Shown: positions 22,472 through 32,633 of the stretch, piece by piece | Layout: every line of letters starts with the position of its first letter | Position numbering within the stretch: position 1 is the first letter of the stretch | Assembly (NCBI RefSeq): GCF_001949145.1 | Contig: NW_019091535.1 | Span: 473,268-537,267 of the forward strand | Direction of reading: 5' to 3' | DNA from: Acanthaster planci | Lineage: Eukaryota > Echinodermata > Asteroidea > Valvatida > Acanthasteridae | DNA: 64,000 nt | Notes under the pieces: model-generated | Seen by the model: only the letters and a program-made list of their open reading frames with translations | What the model was told of the DNA's origin: nothing | The model's database searches: none | Program-made: the position numbers and the translations under genes

Positions 22472-23001
22472 TAATGTAGTCGTATTCTGCTCGTGAACTT
22501 CCGTTGAAATCTTTCAGCGCGGACGACTTGACATTGGTAGATCATCAGCAAGCTGGGTACAATTTTACGAGGCAACTAATATCTCCGCGCACTGTGGATC
22601 GCATGATTGTAAAAGTTCCGTTACAAGCAACACATAGTTGGGCTTAAATTATTGCATATCAAGTTTTGTTTTAGATCAGCTCAGTGAATAGCTGTTAAAG
22701 TTTGTTTTTACATAGACTATCATCGTCGTCATCATTAGACATGATGGATCGTCATAATAATTTATCGTTTATTGATTGTGATTCACTAACGTCATCAACG
22801 TAGAAGGTACTGATGCATGCAGTTTGTTTCTGTAGCTCAGTGGTGCAACACAAACAGGCGTCGGTGGCAGCTAACCTGTCGGTTTTTGTCCGTATGGATT
22901 TGCGCCCTCTACCATTATGTTAGTACAACGTTAGCTGCTCTGTTCAACGCCAAATCTCGCGCAGTAACGTTCGACTGCCGAATGGTGCCACACATAAAAA
23001 G

Positions 23002-23101
23002 CAGTGGGAAACTAATTCGTTATGACGAATTACTAATTCGTCGGGAAACTAATTCGTTATGACGAATTACTAATTCGTCATAACGAATTAGTTTCCCACT
23101 G
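23002..23101. mobile_element. 100-base foldback (TIR CAGTGGGAAACTAATTCGT)
   Basis: CAGTGGGAAACTAATTCGT at the left is perfectly inverted at the right (ACGAATTAGTTTCCCACTG). The inside consists only of repeats of ACTAATTCGTTATGACGAAT. The single strand could fold nearly completely. Confidence 0.85.
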
Positions 23102-24758
23102 ATTTTTTGTCTGTGGAACGATTGGGCTTTTGTGATAACGAACAGTATATACATGTATGTGGAGCAAAAATGTTGCAAATCCCGTCTTGGGCCAAGACTA
23201 CGGGTTGACATACTCGGAAGTGAAGCACGGTCACGTTTGTTTAGTTGTGTTTCTGGTGTGTGCACCGACGAGAGGTTGTTGGGTTCTTGGTCCAGGATAC
23301 GGTTTGCCAAACTTGTTGTGTTGTCATTTCCAACAAACTGTTCTTGGGGCAGATTATAATTGAGGACATTATGTCACAATTTTCTCTTAATACAACAATT
23401 ATCATAACATGAAATAACGGAAACAAAATTTGTGTGGTACTTCAGTTTATTAATTAATAAAAAAAATGACACCAACCAGTAGCAGCTCATTTTACCACAA
23501 AGGCTTGAAATGACATTTTAATGAGCAAGGAATTAAACCTGCATAAATAATTTTTCTATTATATTTTGTTTCACCTTCTACCTGATTTAGAGAAGTATCA
23601 ATCTTTACGGCAGTACTATATATATTGTACTTTCTACTTTTGATTTTAAAATACGGTACGAAGTATTTATACCAATAGGTATCTCCAAAAATATATTCTT
23701 TATATTTAATGGGATATCTAAGTCTAGACCCGTCAGCTGACAGGGACAAGGTTGTATTCGTTGACAAAGAAAATGCATGAGCAGAGGAGAAAAGGAACAA
23801 AGGTATGACTTCAGAATAACTGAGGAACCTGGATGCTGCATCATTCAGTACGTGTATGACATAATTAACTGACTCAGCAAAATTAAACCGCGACGGCCAT
23901 TGCAGTGTAGGGCCACACTGAAATTTCCTCATGTTGCCAGCAGATCAGAAAAGGAAGATTAACCAAAAATGATGAAGAAAACTTCATTTTATTTAGGCAC
24001 TCATGATCATGCATATCTGGTCAGTCTTATACCTTAAACACTAGACATAAAGTGCAGTGTGCACTTTTTTGGCACAGAACTATTTGACGCTTGGATTCAC
24101 TGTTTTTGATGTTATACCTCACGGCTATAATCATGAAGCCATGGACCCCAATTATACACAAATACGATTAGCTTTCAAAGTTAAATTTATGAGTGTATGT
24201 ACAAAGGGAAATTTCGCCATTTTATCAATCAGAACTAATAATTTTTTGTTCACAACTATAAAAAAACTGTTACAATACTCGATAATACGAATCTGCATGT
24301 TTACATCCGTATGGTACAAAATAATTTACATTTGGGGAAATATTTACTCAAATTAGTGGCACTTTTTCTTTGACAGCATTTATACAACTCTGCACAATAA
24401 TAATTAATTCCTGAAGCTCCCCACCTTACGCGAATCGTCTGGCCTCACGTCCTACATTTCATCACGCAAGCCTGTATTCAACCCTCTCATATAAGTCTGT
24501 GTTCGAAAACGGACCGTCTTTTAGTGTACGAACTTTCTCAACAGTAACAGAGAAAACGAAGCCGTAGTTTAAAGCGGATCGATTAAAGCATAAGCCACCG
24601 CTTCACGGATGCAGCTTAACAACTAGGATGGACTTCGAGGGATTGCTGTGACGTGTAGTAGAAAAGATGCTCAGATCCCTTTGGCACCACTCACAACAGG
24701 TCAATGAAAATATAATATCGTTCCCCATCACTGGGTCTCTGGCCCCTGAAAAACAAAA

Positions 24759-25087
24759 TCACAGGAGTATCATATCATTATAATCCACGTGGACCTTGAT
24801 GAACATGGTGTCGTCTCTGATGTAGTCCAGCGTCTTGAGCGTGTTCAAAGGCACGAACTTCTGTGTGCCAAAGCTGGCGTTGCGCTCCCCCAAGGGCCGG
24901 CCGAGGAACGGTTTATTCTCCTTGCAGGGGTTGGGCTTGATGGTGTAGGAGATATTCCTCCTGGCCGAGGGATCCTGGCACTGGTCGATCAAGGTGAAGG
25001 TGATGCGATGAGAGAAGGGAAAAGGCAGCAGCGCGTCGTATTCGCCCTTGCAGATGCACACGAAGACGGACATGAAGTGGCCTTTGG
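24759..25087 (-). CDS. TRAF exon 8: end of MATH domain and stop
   Basis: The exon encodes HFMSVFVCICKGEYDALLPF, then FTLIDQCQDPSARRN, FLGRPLGERNASFGTQKFVP, LDYIRDDTMFIKVHVD and ends with TGA at 24,759-24,761. Acceptor TTGTCTTCTCGACAG. It matches the C-terminal MATH strands of TRAF1-5. Confidence 0.94.
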
Positions 25088-28000
25088 CTGTCGAGAAGAC
25101 AAGAACCAAATAATGGGCTGTAAGTATGTGCAATTAAATCCAATTTAATAATGCTTGAGGCAATTTAAGGATCGCACATGCTCAGTCAGTCAACACAGTT
25201 TGGTTCCATAATGGAGAAAGGGATCATTGAAACGGCTGAAAGCCAACTGGGGTATGAGGATACGGAAAAGAACGTCGGAGGAGGCTCTTTGACGGTTGAG
25301 ATCCAGCGCATCGGAAAAGACCAAAACTCATTTTATAGGGCTTGAAAAGCGGCACAAGTATGACTATGGGCCTGACCATTTATACAGGGTGTCTAAAAAA
25401 AGAAGTGAAACCGAAATTAATTAAGTTGTTTCTTGAATGTGGCCAATTATTTGTAAATGTTAAACACAAGCCGTTTCAGTATGACGTCCTCTTTCTTACG
25501 ACATCAAGAAATGCGCATTTTCGTTACACATGACTGAGCACGAACCTATTTCTGACTTGGCCCATTGAACCACTTCGTGCTCAGTCATCTGTGACAGAAA
25601 TTTGGATTTCTTGCTGTCGTATGACAGAGAACGTCATAATGAATCAGATGATGGTTACCGTTTACAAAAGTAATGAGTCACATTCAACAAACAAACATAT
25701 CTCGGTTTCCCTTGTTTTTAAAAGACACCCTGTATATACTTGATGGCTGTTTTGTATTTATTGTGAGGCAGTAACAAACCCTCATAACTCACTGTACAAC
25801 TGGTGATTTCCGTTCAAACGCATTCAATAATTCATACCAAAATTACCTTTGCCGTCGCCATTTAGGCATGCGGACACAGCCATCTTGTAACCATGGCGAC
25901 TGGTCAGGAATGGCGGGCTGAAAATAGTGACTTTCTTGTTGGTCTTGGCCTCCTGCACCCTCTCCGCGTACCGGTCAATCTTCCAGACCAGCTGAGAGCC
26001 ATACAGCATCTCGAGGTCGCGAACTTTCTGCACGCAGCTGCCTAACGAATCCTGGAAGAGCGAAGTTCGGAGAATCAGCACTGTGAAATATAGTCGATAA
26101 ACGTAAAATATGCCTTCCTATGCACGGCATGCAAATAATTATCGAAAACGGAACAAAAATATCACTACAGTCGTCATGCATTATCATGTCATGCACGCTT
26201 TTTTTGTGCCCGCCAGTGATACCTTGAAACCAATTTAATTTGAGTATGCCATGCTTACGAGCGGAGAGTACCAGTGTTACACACTGACAAACTGAGGGGT
26301 TGATTCAATGACTACGACAAAACTATTTCGTTCTAGAAATATCTATCCAGGTTTTCATAGCATGAACACATTTGCTCAAAAGCAGCGTATCCAGCTTTTG
26401 GTGCGTGTGTGGGTGGGTGAAGGTGTGGGGGGTGCACATTCAAAAGCGAATGCGGCTTCGGGCTCATTTATCGTGACATTGGGGGAGAGAAAAAAATCGA
26501 AAGCCTTGATCACGGCCCCGACGTCCATGGTTTTATTTGCTGGTGTTGTTTTCTTAGGGTCTTCGAGCTAATATTTGATAAATAAATATACCGATTACTT
26601 TCTTTCCAACTCACCTGTGAAGTATCATTTGTAAAAAGTCACGGGGGTAAGTTGCCCTCCTGCCCACCGGACACCCAACTGTTGCTCAAGTTACAACTTA
26701 ATGTTGAAGGGCGCACCGTGAATGGTTGATCATGAACGTGTAAGGTGTCAAACTTATAACAGGAACTTCTATTGTAAAATGTTTCAAATCGATATTTGCC
26801 TTGTGATCGAGAAGCATAGCTTGGTGTTTTTCCAGCAGAGTGGTGTGTTTGAGCATCGTCTCACCGACATACGTCAGATGCTCCACTGGCTCGTCTTGGA
26901 CGTGTTTCTGCATCTTCTGTCGCTCACACTGAAGAAGTACACGGAATGGATATCATTCTATAATGCAGCACTCCATCCATGTCATAATACCATCGATATT
27001 CTTATCAGGGACGTTACAATATATATTGAAAAAAATGCATATAGCCCCTGACCTAGTCCCAGGTACAGACTTGTCCATTATCATAAATCATGTTGCATCA
27101 ACGCTGAAAAATAGAAGCATCAATCCGTCATCCATGGAGATGGTAACACTGGCATGAAAGTGCTGAATAAAAATTAAGAGGGTGTTAAATCAACTGTGCG
27201 GTTTTCACAGTGAAGAATTCCTAGGGGCGTTTGAATGTGCAAAGAAGTTGTCAGGGGTTGAATTCTTATCGTTCATTTTTTTATCACAATGAATTACCTT
27301 ATAGTCACATCCCATGTCCTTGAAGGGACACTGTATCTTGGCCTTAGGGCAGTCTGAATCCACGTGATCCTTGACCTGAGGAAAAGAAAATCGAATTAAT
27401 TTTTCCGTTTGAGATTTTGTCTTTTTAGTCTAGTTATGCCTGGGTCCGTTATATTTCACATCAATTTGTTTGAATTTTTGTATTTCCGTTGGAAAGAGTT
27501 CCATCATACGGACAATAATTTTCACTTAAAATGTTATAACAGTCCTCAAAAAGTGATAACATGTCTTAAAAGTGATTTTTAGCTCGGAAAATTCCCAAGC
27601 ACTTAGGAAACACTTGTTTTTTTCCCAGCAAGTCTCATAAAGGTTTGTGCACAGGGGCATCAAATGTTGTCCGTAAAATGGAACTCTCTCTTTTCCGCTT
27701 TGTCCATTTTCCATTTTTTAAAGTGTAATATCATCGTGCTGTGTTAAGATAAAATTTTACCTTTCTCCTTTCAGTGCACGTTAGCTATGCGTCTTGAAAC
27801 CATTTTTGTTTAAATGCTTCGTCTTTTACAGGTAATGGGTTAAATTAAACCTCCATTTGACCCCCACCTTTTCACGGGGAATGTCGGTCAGCTTGCAGCC
27901 GTTCGGGCAGGGCACGGGAAACTTCTTGCAGGCGTTCATGTGGGCAATCTCGTCCTTGTAGAATATCTTCTTGTCGCAAAACTCGCACATGATCATCCTC

Positions 28001-31000
28001 TTGGTGCAGTCTTCGTTGATGTGGGCCTCGAGGAATCGCTTCTCGAAGTGGGCTCCGCATGCGTTGGGGCAATCCACTTCGTTGTACATGCACTGCTGGA
28101 AATGAGTCTAGAAGAAAAGGGAAAAGGTTCATTAATTAACTGATAGCAATATTCAACTGAAGATGAGCCACATCTTGACTAAAACCTTAGGTCCAAAATA
28201 ATTTCCATTTGGTAACTTTTGATGAGCTGATATTCAAGCTTATTATCGTGGGGATTTCAGCTCCAAATTGGGGAAAGTTTAAATTGTTCAAAGAAGACGG
28301 GCGTTTTTTCATAATGAAGTTGGAATTAGGTCACTTGTAAGTTGTAACTGGTTAGGGCAGGAGATTTGTGATGATCCGACATGGACTAATTGTAATGGAT
28401 ACCACCACAAGAGTTCATTAGTGAGCAATTTTAGCGCATAATGTCGCTTCACTAAAACAGGATGTTCGCACACCAAATAATACAATAATACAGGCGTTTC
28501 ACAATAGTGCGTCTCCAAGAGCTGGCAACGCGTTGGCCAATCACAATGCGCGAAATTTGTTCACCTAATACGCCTTTGGAAAGGGTCGACAAATTTCGAG
28601 CTGTGCTTGGCCAACGCGTTGCAAACTCTAACTGGAGGCACACTATTGTGAATCGCCCGTATTGTTGCATCCATTTTGTTTCCATTACAAATATTCTCCG
28701 TCATTTTTATTCCCTCTATTTGATTTCAAACCTAAGAATTGGGAACTTGTCGAACGTAAATTCCATCGGGTATGTGCTTCGTGTTTCACCTTGTTGTCGT
28801 TGAGGACTCCAGTCCATCCACAGCCCCTGCCATGGTTTGGGCATTTCACCTCCAGCTCGCCGATTTCTCGCCCAAACGCCGTGTCCACATAGACCTAAAC
28901 GTACCAAAAGTACAGCCATAATACAGCTGAGACAGGGAGTTCACAAAATTTTGACTTAACGGCTGTTAGCACAAATGTTTAAATTACAGGGAGGGGGGCT
29001 TGTGTAATTATGACTTACACTGTCTCTGGACACTGACGCTTGGTCTAATGGGCATCGAGGGGCAACCCTGCAAAAGAAAGAGTACGGGCTTTAGGTGTGC
29101 TGTCCAGGCAGCAGTGGAGCAATTGAATCCATCACAAGTCCTCACAAGTCCATCACAGGTCCAAGACAAGTCATCCAGTGGTATTAAACCAATTGACAAG
29201 CTAATCAAAAGAACTGCGACAAAAGCATTCCGTTGTCAGTTGTCACCCCGTCACTAAAACTGTTCTTGTGAAAAACAATTCGGGACTTGCAATCAACTAC
29301 ACTGTTGCTGTCCAGCATGAAATCGTCTCAAGTGATGCCAAGAGAGATACGTAAAACCAACAGGGAAAAGGACTAACTGAAAATAAGACTTAACATTATC
29401 TAAAGGGTCCCTGATAACGAAATAATATAGATTTTACAAAATTTATGTTTTGAACTTCTTTTTAATACAGGATTTCCTCATGCTTTTTCATTTCATTCTA
29501 CTAGTATTTTGCAGAATTTGCTTCACAATGTACAATAAAAATTTAGGGGCATTTAAAAGAAATCATAACAAACATGCCCAAATCTGCAGCGACTTCGATG
29601 GGATGTCAGGTCAGGCATAAACACAAACCAAAGTCTAGAAGTTTTCCGTATATACCCAAATTCATTGAAATCATTTATGCGTTTTCTCCTCGCAAATTAC
29701 TGGATCAACAATGATACATTCGACTCTTGCATCACCTTGGCCAAATCCTGGAAATGTTCAGAATTTTATAAGCTATAAACAGCCGTAACACCGAATATTA
29801 ACATGACATGCTTCGTTCACTGGAGGACTTAAATTAATTTGTTTAAAAACCTGATACGGTCCAAACAACCTGGTATAACGATGACTGAAAACAAAAAAAT
29901 AGATGGGTTACAAAACTACGTGTCAGGGATTGTATCCAAACAGTTCCATTGCTCCTTATTGTCTCATAAAGTGTCCCTTCAATTTGCCGTTTGCCGGCAA
30001 CAGTCATTGTAAGTAATAAATAATATATGGTGACTGTTCATTGTCATGTACACGTGTTCTCAGCATTTCTTGCACATGAATTTAAAAAAATAGTTGCTTT
30101 GGTGTACATTACTGTTCTGTAAAAACCAGAAAAAACTGTTTATTCATAAAAATGCACAATTCGTTTTAGTTCTTTGAGTGGAAAACATTAACTGCAGTAA
30201 TTTTTCGTTTCCCCAGAAGTCAAGATCTGACGTTGGTCACCTGTACGGAACAAAATGTTCATTATGTTGACGATTTCCAAAAACTGGGACCTTGAACGTG
30301 CTAACGGGAAAGTTGCCATGACAACGTGTTAACAATTCTCCACGCCTTCACGAAGCCTATGATCTTGACACAATCGCTTCGCTAATCATTATACGATGTA
30401 ATTATCATTATGATGCCCCGCAATAAATGGACTGCGCAGTGACCTTCCTAATGGTTGAACCATCTTGGAAATTTACCATGCAAGGTTGGGTTGGCCACTC
30501 CTACTTTAAAAACATTTTAAACAGCTTCATCAGTGCTGTCAGTTTTGGGAATACTTCAAATCAAAATTCAAATCGAGTTCTTTGCTCATTAACGCCCACG
30601 CCACCGATGTGAAACTGATACACTGAGCTATCCGCACATGCTTAAAATCGCTTTAATCTGTTCCTGTATAATTTAATCAGATCCATACCCAACTCTGTCG
30701 TTCATAGCAAATTTAACAATGTCTCTTAAAGGTTACCAATCAAATTTCCATCACAGGTACACGTACAGAGGTTTAAAAGAGTCATCCGACTTTCTGAAAT
30801 CTTGACATATTTTTAAGTCGGGATGACAACACATCAGGGCTAAGATGTCGACATGGTGAGATAATACATCAAAGATGAAAAATCTTGAAAGCAGGCAGTC
30901 AAAATCCTGTGATTATCTGGGGCAGGATGACGACATGCTGAAAGTGAGATAGCGACACCCTGAGATTATACATTACTATACTTGACAATACTCGGGAAGT

Positions 31001-32633
31001 GTAAGTGATGAATTATACCTTAGAATGTTAGCAATACACTTAGGGTGTCTTCGTTCTGTGATAAGTTACCTAACGACTCTGAATTAAACGTTATCGTGTA
31101 GGAGGTCGTCATCTTATTTTCAGGATGCCACAATCCTGTGATAAAGTTTCTCATAATGTCACATCCTGCTTACAGGATGATATCATCTTGTGATAAATTA
31201 TTCAAATATCTAAATCTTGCCTTGCTATTATGTCGTTATCCTGAAATAAATTATGTCAGGATCAGGACAAATTGGGTGGCACATCTACAGCTCTACGACA
31301 CATCACGATGACGTCCCAACTCTATTTCGCAAGGTAAATAGACTAGAATAACGTATCCCGGAGTTTTGTCATGTTAGAGTCCAGCTGGGATTGCATGTTG
31401 ATATCAACTACTGTCTTTTGAGCAATTTGGTTCATTTATGTTCCACAGGTACTGTTTAACAGGTTTTCTAGTTGCGTGAAAATACGAAAAAAATTAAACC
31501 GACATCGTTGTCAAACAAGTTGAAATTATACCTAACGTTGGCCAAAACACCAACTGCATAAATTACTGATCATTTCCAAAAGTCTGATCATTTTATCCGA
31601 ATTAAGAATACATTCTTATCATAGAAATTAAAGAATAACGTTGTCAATCTGAATTACATTAAAAGACATAATTATATTACAAGACATAATGCAATGTACG
31701 TAACTGGCAGAAGATAAAATACGACAATGCCGAAATGCAGTTTGCGAATAAAAATGACTATAGAAGGAATGTTGGGGCGTTTGTCAGTCCTAACGAAAAC
31801 GAAGATAACATTGACTTATCATAGCTCTAATTCAGGAGCAGAGCCGAAGGGGCTGAAGCCTTTACGCCCCTAAGTTAGTCACTTAGGCCCACCCTAACAC
31901 ATTGCCCAAACTGCGGTGCCAACGGTGAACATCCATGCTGGACGTTAGTCCGGTGTTACATTGAAGTTGTTAATTTAACACAAAATGTTTTGACCGTACC
32001 TGTGACAATGCGGTTCCAGAGTCAGCAGAATAATGATTGGTGTTTTTGTTTGTTTCATTAGGCTTTTGTAAGGCCTTTTCCATTTAATTTCTTCCGCTGG
32101 ACCATTATCCCCGTGATGAAAACCACGGTGTAATGGCGCAACCTCATTTCCCATGGAGATCCCCTGATAAGCTTTCCCATTTTGGACACAAAAAAATGTT
32201 GTTTTAAATGGCTGCCTTTGAAACAATAGTTGTATTAAAAAAATTTAAAAAAAACTTAAAAGCATCCAAAGTATTAGAGTGGTATAGGTACAAACAAAAG
32301 TTTTCGTTGGAAAATAGAAGGGGAACTTTGAGTAAAAATGATTCAGACGAAAGGAGAAACGGTTTCTTCCTACCGTAAAAGACTTGGCAGGCACGAAGTG
32401 CAGCAGCGATGACCACATTCCTCGAACTGCACCGGATATCGCAGCACTTGGTTGCAGAACACGCACTCGTACTTGGGGTTCAGTTGCTCCACGAATACCA
32501 CCTCGGTGTCCCCCATCTTGAGGTTCTTGTCCGATCCCTCGCTGCTGTTACTCGACCTGAGGGAGGCCCCGGACCCCTTCCGAGGGGGGATCACATCCCC
32601 CAGGGAATCAGAGTCTGTCATGGGTTCCGGCAT
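24759..32633 (-). CDS. TNF receptor-associated factor (TRAF) family protein
   Basis: TRAFs are cytoplasmic adaptors and ubiquitin ligases downstream of TNF-receptor and TLR/IL-1 receptors. Eight coding exons join in frame: 32633-32374, 29067-29019, 28894-28790, 28107-27868, 27375-27298, 26928-26800, 26051-25847, 25087-24759 (464 aa). Domains: disordered Ser-rich N-terminus (1-50); RING (57-93, C..C, C.H..C..C, CPLD with Asp as last ligand); TRAF zinc fingers (121-245); short helical segment (about 262-305); MATH/TRAF-C (about 306-460) with LVWKIDRYAERVQEAK, FSPPFLTSRHGYKM, CLNGDGK, GEYDALLPFPF, IRDDTMFIKV. The CPLD, CPFKDMGC and short coil resemble TRAF4; the coil and MATH also resemble TRAF2/3/5, so no subtype is named. 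The end of exon 6 is uncertain. Confidence 0.93.
25383..25734. mobile_element. MITE H (TIR TACAGGGTGTCT), nearly palindromic
   Basis: The left end TACAGGGTGTCTAAAAA and right end TTTTAAAAGACACCCTGTA are inverted, flanked by TA. The inside also folds: TGACTGAGCACGAA near 25,530 pairs with TTCGTGCTCAGTCA near 25,572. It lies in the last TRAF intron. The terminus resembles CAGGGTGTC-ended mariner-like MITEs. Confidence 0.75.
25847..26051 (-). CDS. TRAF exon 7: first half of MATH domain
   Basis: The exon encodes DSLGSCVQKVRDLE, LVWKIDRYAERVQEAK, IFSPPFLTSRHGYKM, CLNGDGK. Acceptor CTTCGCTCTTCCAG, donor AAAG|GTAATT (phase 1). Confidence 0.93.
26800..26928 (-). CDS. TRAF exon 6: helical segment (3' border uncertain)
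   Basis: The exon encodes CERQKMQKHVQDEPVEHLTY and VGETMLKHTTLLEKHQAMLL, then DHK. The start is firm (acceptor GTACTTCTTCAG). The frame is open to 26,698, with no good phase-0 GT donor. CACAAG|GCAAAT at 26,800 would be a GC-AG intron and keeps the frame. Alternatives are a poor GTTCCT donor after 26,767, or a missed small exon between 26,052 and 26,700. Confidence 0.65.
27298..27375 (-). CDS. TRAF exon 5: last zinc finger
   Basis: A 78-base exon encoding VKDHVDSDCPKAKIQCPFKD and MGCDYK. CPFKD.GC is typical of the final TRAF finger. Acceptor TTCTTTTCCTCAG, donor AAG|GTAATT. Confidence 0.92.
27491..27696. mobile_element. MITE family G, copy 2 (TIR GGAAAGAGTTCCAT)
   Basis: The left end GGAAAGAGTTCCATCATACG then GACAA. 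The right end, reversed, is GGAAAAGAGAGAGTTCCATT then TTACGGACAACA. A 206-base element in the TRAF intron between exons 4 and 5. Confidence 0.75.
27868..28107 (-). CDS. TRAF exon 4: central zinc fingers
   Basis: The exon encodes THFQQCMYNEVDCPNACG, CTKRMIMCEFCDKK, HMNACKKFPVPCPNGC and LTDIPREK: three successive CCHC-type TRAF fingers. Acceptor CTTTTCCCTTTTCTTCTAG, donor AAAAG|GTGGGG, phase 0 at both ends. Confidence 0.93.
28487..28663. mobile_element. MITE family B, copy 1 (TIR AATACRGGCG..TTCACAATAGTG)
   Basis: The left end AATACAGGCGTTTCACAATA and the reversed right end AATACGGGCGATTCACAATA are nearly identical. A second copy of the same length and orientation is at 57,827. Inner inverted blocks GGCAACGCGTTGGCCAATCA / TTGGCCAACGCGTTGC extend the pairing. 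It lies in the TRAF intron between exons 3 and 4. Confidence 0.9.
28790..28894 (-). CDS. TRAF exon 3: first zinc finger
   Basis: The exon encodes YVDTAFGREIGELEVKCP and GRGCGWTGVLNDNK. The finger C..GC.W.G.L is completed by H and C at the start of exon 4. Donor AACAAG|GTGAAA gives the family spacing to that pair. Confidence 0.9.
29019..29067 (-). CDS. TRAF exon 2: end of RING (49 bases)
   Basis: A small exon with acceptor CTCTTTCTTTTGCAG and donor AGT|GTAAGT. It encodes VAPRCPLDQASVSRDS. Its CPLD supplies the last two zinc ligands of the RING, and its phases fit both neighbours exactly. It is too short to be found by open-frame length. Confidence 0.88.
29112..29304. mobile_element. MITE family A, copy 3
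   Basis: It shares GACAAAAGCATTCCGTTGTC, GTCACCCCGTCACT and ACTACACTG with the other family members. The ends are eroded. It lies in the first TRAF coding intron. Confidence 0.6.
29305..32373. other. Non-coding: first TRAF coding intron
   Basis: A 3.1 kb intron stretch without credible exons. It contains the iterated element at 30,795-31,270. The rest is ordinary AT-rich sequence. Confidence 0.6.
30795..31270. repeat. Element built of inverted iterated GGATGACGACAT/TGAGATAA units
   Basis: The left half has forward variants of GGATGACGACATGCTGA, GATGTCGACATGGTGAGATA and CCCTGAGATTATAC. The right half has the same units reversed (GTCGTCATCTTATTTTCAGG, ATCCTGTGATAAAGTTT, CATCCTGCTTACAGGATG). 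This is a long imperfect inverted arrangement of short direct repeats. Confidence 0.6.
32374..32633 (-). CDS. TRAF exon 1: N-terminus and first half of RING
   Basis: The chosen start ATG at 32633 has good context (CCACCATGC). The frame is open further upstream, to an ATG at 32804, so a longer N-terminus is possible. The exon encodes YECVFCNQVLRYPVQFEECG and HRCCTSC. Donor TTACG|GTAGGA in phase 2. Confidence 0.88.

Larger units (their letters stand above)
20876..24758. other. Non-coding: 3' flank of TRAF gene
   Basis: No supported gene. It holds two G-rich GGATCC-ended elements and a short perfect foldback. Candidate polyadenylation signals for TRAF (AATAAA on the minus strand) occur near 23,988 and 23,444. 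The 146-codon minus-strand open frame at 23,492-23,932 shows no recognisable protein. Confidence 0.5.

Noticed and set aside
23492-23932. 146-codon minus-strand open frame
   Set aside because: No recognised domain, no splice or promoter context, AT-rich composition; probably chance.
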